From contig JAAYPU010000034.1 of the NCBI GenBank assembly GCA_012519645.1, forward strand, positions 1 through 7,048: 7,048 nt of DNA. The letters are read 5' to 3'. The position numbers and the translations under genes were made by a program. Below the pieces are notes generated by a model. That model worked only from the letters and a program-made list of their open reading frames with translations, had not been told where the DNA came from and ran no database searches. This document shows, piece by piece, positions 4,423 to 7,048 of the stretch. How positions within the stretch are numbered: position 1 is the stretch's first letter; each line of letters opens with the position of its first letter. Source of the stretch: Clostridiales bacterium. GTDB lineage: Bacteria; Bacillota; Clostridia; Peptostreptococcales; JAAYPU01.

Positions 4423-6834
4423 ATGATTAAACTTCCAGAGCTGTTGATTCCGGTTGGAGGAGAAAAACAATTATATGCAGCTGTTGAAAACGGAGCAGAT
4501 GCAATATATTTGGGCGGAAAATTGCATAATGCACGCCGGTTTGCAGAGAATTTTGATGATGATACATTAAAAAGATCATTAGAATATGCGCATATCCGCG
4601 GGGTACAGGTTTATCTGACGATGAATACTCTCATAGGAGACAGTGAATTACAGGAAGCTGTAGATGCTGTCGGCAAAGCGTATGAGAATGGCATTGATGC
4701 TTTGATAGTTCAGGATTTAGGTTTTGCGCAGCTCGTCAGAAAGTATTACAGGGATTTGCCTCTTCATTTAAGTACTCAGGGGACGATATACAATTCGGAA
4801 GGCGTTCGGTTTGCTGAACAGTTAGGGTTTAAACGCGTGGTATTGGCACGGGAGCTTTCTATAAAAGAAATACAGACTATCACCCGTAATACGGATATAC
4901 AGATAGAAGTGTTTATTCATGGTGCTTTGTGCATAAGTTTTTCAGGTCAGTGTCTGATGAGCAGTATTATTGGAGGAAGAAGCGGAAACAGAGGAAAATG
5001 CGCTCAACCTTGCAGATTACCTTATCAGCTGGTAAAAAGCGATGGAACGTGTTTTTCCGACAAAAGCTATTTACTCAGCCCAAAAGAGCTCTGCGGGATT
5101 GAATTGCTTGGTCAACTGATAGAATCATCGGTGACTTCTCTAAAAGTAGAAGGAAGGATGAAATCTCCGGAGTATGTGGCTGCAGTTACAAAGATTTATA
5201 GAAAGTATTTAGATTTATATGCTCAAAATAAAGGATGCTCCGTTGCCCCACAGGACTACAAGACATTGATGCAGATCTTTAACAGAAAAGGATTCACTAC
5301 AGGATATTTGGAAAAGAAACAGGGAGCTGATCTTATTTCCCGCGAACGTCCAAAGCATTGGGGTGTTTATTTAGGAAAAGTTATTTCCCATAACCAAAAA
5401 ACGAAAAAATGGATCATAGAATTAGAAGACGATCTATCTGTAGGTGATGGCATCGAAGTTGTAAGCGAAGGGCTTCCGGGCAATATAATAACCTATATGG
5501 AGAATAAGGGTGAGCAAGTATTTTCAGGACATAAAGGAGAAAAGGTCAGTATCGGGAGTTTGTCAGGCAATATCAATAAAAATGACAGCGTTTATAAAAT
5601 ATCAGATAAAGCATTAAACAAAGAAATGCAGGAGTCTTTTTCGGGAAAGATATTCAGAAAAGTACCTGTTTCAGCTTCATTCAGGGCTGAGGTCGGACAG
5701 CCTCTCTCTATTCAGATTGCAGATATAGAAGGGCACACAGTTCAGGCGGAAAGCTGCTATGTTACAGAAGCTGCCGTCAAAAGAGCTGTTTCTGAAGAAG
5801 AAGTGCGCACACAGCTTATGAAAACCGGCGGAACTCCTTTTATAATTGAAAATTTAATTGTAAAATCAGGCGATAATATAGCGGTTCCTTTATCCGAGAT
5901 CAATGCATTGAGAAGGGAAGCGCTGAGTAGGTTAGAAGATATCAGAAAAATACCTTATATAAATAGAAAAGCTGCAAAGGTTGAAATACCTCATTTAAAT
6001 ACAAAAAAAATATCTCAAGGATATGAGTTTTCTGTATTTTTATTTGATTGGAATGCTGAACAAATCAGAGGCGCATCTAAGGCGGCCAGAATATACATAC
6101 CTTTAAATGTGTTGTTAGATGATAAACATACTACTGATATAATGACTTTGAAAAATGCAGATAAAAAGATATTTGCATGGCTTCCTGCAGTTACAAGAGG
6201 ACTGTATGATGATATGTTAAGAAAAAATGCTGCAAGGATATCAAAATTCCCTTTGGATGGTATTTTGATAGGAAACCCGGGGCAATATGAAATTTTTAAA
6301 GATAGTGATATTCCTTTGTACGGGGATGTATCTTTAAATTTATATAACAGCTTTTCTGTTCTGCAATTTTCTGAGTTAGGATTAAAAGGTATTGCGTTGT
6401 CGCACGAGCTTACTTTTGAGCAGATCAAGAAAATATCAAAGCCTCAATTTTTAGAAATAGAAGCGACCGTATATGGCAGGATTCCGCTCATGACAAGCGA
6501 ATACTGTCCCATTGGGGCTGCAGGGGAAATAGATTTTGGCTGCCGCCGATGTAAAAAAGGAAATTACTATATTGAGGACAGGATGGGTGTTAAATTTCCT
6601 GTAATAGGCAGCGAGATCGATTGCAGAGCAACCATATTAAATGGAGATAAGCTATTTGTTTCTGATTTAGTGAAGCCATTAGCTGATGCTGGCGTAGATA
6701 TCCTAAGATTATATATACATGATGAATCAAAAGAGGAAATAGAAAATTTGCTTGAGATCTTTACGGAAAATAAAGGAATGCCGCGAAGGGAAGATGTGCG
6801 ATACACTAAAGGGCATTATTTCAGAGGAGTATAA
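4423..6834 (+). CDS. U32 peptidase-family protein with DUF3656, RlhA/TrhP-like (803 aa)
   Basis: The U32 family is named after a collagenase-like protease, but its best-studied members, E. coli RlhA and TrhP, perform prephenate-dependent hydroxylation of 23S rRNA C2501 and tRNA U34. The N-terminal TIM-barrel half (about 1-300) begins PELLIPVGGEKQLYAAVENG, has HLSTQGTIYNS, and carries the four-cysteine iron-sulfur motif C170, C177, C193 and C197 in ALCISFSGQC and RGKCAQPC. A small beta-rich section (about 310-400) is followed by the DUF3656 region (about 400-510) with KVPVSASF, GGTPF and INALRREALSRL. Residues 520-800 form a second barrel-like half with another cysteine set, C695, C707, C710 and C734, absent from the shorter E. 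coli proteins. Long forms of this kind are known in Clostridia. The ATG follows GAGG (4411-4414) by 8 bases. RNA hydroxylation is more likely than proteolysis, but whether the target is rRNA or tRNA cannot be decided here. Confidence 0.9.
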   Translation: MIKLPELLIPVGGEKQLYAAVENGADAIYLGGKLHNARRFAENFDDDTLKRSLEYAHIRGVQVYLTMNTLIGDSELQEAVDAVGKAYENGIDALIVQDLGFAQLVRKYYRDLPLHLSTQGTIYNSEGVRFAEQLGFKRVVLARELSIKEIQTITRNTDIQIEVFIHGALCISFSGQCLMSSIIGGRSGNRGKCAQPCRLPYQLVKSDGTCFSDKSYLLSPKELCGIELLGQLIESSVTSLKVEGRMKSPEYVAAVTKIYRKYLDLYAQNKGCSVAPQDYKTLMQIFNRKGFTTGYLEKKQGADLISRERPKHWGVYLGKVISHNQKTKKWIIELEDDLSVGDGIEVVSEGLPGNIITYMENKGEQVFSGHKGEKVSIGSLSGNINKNDSVYKISDKALNKEMQESFSGKIFRKVPVSASFRAEVGQPLSIQIADIEGHTVQAESCYVTEAAVKRAVSEEEVRTQLMKTGGTPFIIENLIVKSGDNIAVPLSEINALRREALSRLEDIRKIPYINRKAAKVEIPHLNTKKISQGYEFSVFLFDWNAEQIRGASKAARIYIPLNVLLDDKHTTDIMTLKNADKKIFAWLPAVTRGLYDDMLRKNAARISKFPLDGILIGNPGQYEIFKDSDIPLYGDVSLNLYNSFSVLQFSELGLKGIALSHELTFEQIKKISKPQFLEIEATVYGRIPLMTSEYCPIGAAGEIDFGCRRCKKGNYYIEDRMGVKFPVIGSEIDCRATILNGDKLFVSDLVKPLADAGVDILRLYIHDESKEEIENLLEIFTENKGMPRREDVRYTKGHYFRGV

Positions 6835-6840
6835 AGGTTT

Positions 6841-6903
6841 CCGGTCTCAGGTCTCTGGAGTCAGGTGTTTTGGGAAATAGGGATAAGGGTATAGGTATAG
6901 GAA
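6841..6903. repeat. Degenerate period-7 tract after the U32 gene
   Basis: In steps of 7 from 6841 the sequence is CCGGTCT, CAGGTCT, CTGGAGT, CAGGTGT, TTTGGGA, AATAGGG, ATAAGGG, TATAGGT, ATAGGAA. Neighbouring units resemble each other while the unit drifts from CAGGTCT to ATAGGG types. It runs in phase into the clearer tract at 6904. The periodicity is visible but degenerate. Confidence 0.45.
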
Positions 6904-6938
6904 TTGAAAATTGACAATTGACAATTGATAATTAATGA
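6904..6938. repeat. Heptanucleotide tandem repeat, unit TTGACAA
   Basis: In steps of 7 the sequence is TTGAAAA, TTGACAA, TTGACAA, TTGATAA, TTAATGA: five adjacent copies, two exact. It ends two bases before the hairpin at 6940-6961. Confidence 0.75.
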
Positions 6939-6939
6939 G

Positions 6940-6961
6940 GAAATTTGCATTAGCAAATTTC
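6940..6961. other. Perfect 9-bp stem-loop between two heptamer tracts
   Basis: GAAATTTGC (6940-6948) pairs with GCAAATTTC (6953-6961) around the loop ATTA. It lies 106 bases after the U32 stop. No U-run follows (AACCTTC), so it is a poor terminator for U32. The stem core, a T-run followed by GC, is similar to that of the hairpin at 949-974. Confidence 0.6.
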
Positions 6962-7003
6962 AACCTTCAATCTTAAATCTTAAATCTTAAATTGTATTCT
7001 TAA
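6962..7003. repeat. Heptanucleotide tandem repeat, unit AATCTTA
   Basis: In steps of 7 the sequence is AACCTTC, AATCTTA, AATCTTA, AATCTTA, AATTGTA, TTCTTAA: three exact copies and three degenerate ones, starting directly after the hairpin. Confidence 0.75.
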
Positions 7004-7024
7004 GGAGATGTGTTAACAATCTCC
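7004..7024. repeat. Imperfect palindrome near the window end
   Basis: GGAGAT (7004-7009) and ATCTCC (7019-7024) flank TGTTAACA (7011-7018), itself a perfect palindrome, with one extra G at 7010. It could be an operator or the hairpin of a downstream transcription unit. The remaining bases to 7048 hold nothing I can identify. Confidence 0.4.
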
Positions 7025-7048
7025 TATAGAATATTAGTTATTTAATCA

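Noticed and set aside
6015..6806. Two minus-strand reading frames inside the U32 gene
   Set aside because: Both are antisense shadows of a strongly supported protein, with no ribosome binding site or recognisable domain.
4423..6834. True collagenase or secreted protease
   Set aside because: There is no signal peptide, and the four-cysteine motif plus DUF3656 match the RNA-hydroxylation branch. The protease label is historical.
6841..7003. CRISPR array
   Set aside because: The units are only 7 bp with no spacers of regular length and no cas genes nearby.
7004..7048. Start of another gene using AAGGAG near 7002-7007
   Set aside because: The nearest ATG (7008) touches the SD, and the GTG at 7010 leads to a stop within about a dozen codons.

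Overview
The window looks like chromosomal DNA from a low-GC, endospore-forming Firmicute, most likely a member of the Clostridia. The supporting features are AT-rich codon use, strong Shine-Dalgarno sites, an alpha/beta-type small acid-soluble spore protein (SASP), a clostridial-style lipoprotein, FMN redox enzymes, and a long U32 peptidase-family protein with an extra C-terminal half. I cannot name the genus from sequence alone.

Layout. Positions 1-938 (+) are the 3' part of a secreted beta-propeller protein gene. Its reading frame is cut by one in-frame TAG at 300-302, although family-like sequence continues on both sides. A perfect 12-bp hairpin (949-974) separates it from a small uncharacterised lipoprotein gene (1009-1518, +). 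Two minus-strand genes follow: a flavin reductase/flavoredoxin-like protein (1526-2119) and a TM1586-type nitroreductase (2213-3079). They share a direction, but a strong rho-independent terminator (2174-2201) lies between them, so they are probably separate transcription units. A divergent promoter region (3080-3301) leads to an alpha/beta hydrolase (3302-4000, +), a SASP gene (4143-4349, +) and a U32/RlhA-like protein (4423-6834, +). The last 214 bases hold no gene and consist mostly of short repeats and hairpins.

For five genes the most upstream possible codon is not the best start. The starts given here (1009, 2119, 3079, 3302, 4143) were chosen by SD spacing.

How the genes fit together. 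There is no obvious single pathway. The two flavoproteins may serve anaerobic redox or detoxification chemistry. The SASP implies forespore-specific expression. The U32 protein is probably a prephenate-dependent RNA hydroxylation factor or a relative of one, rather than a housekeeping protease.

The most notable non-coding signal is a set of degenerate tandem repeats with a strict 7-bp period in several gaps (3985-4019, 4351-4385, 6841-6938, 6962-7003). Each tract has a different heptamer, and two have a perfect hairpin beside them. I see no defence system, CRISPR array, transposase, tRNA or rRNA.
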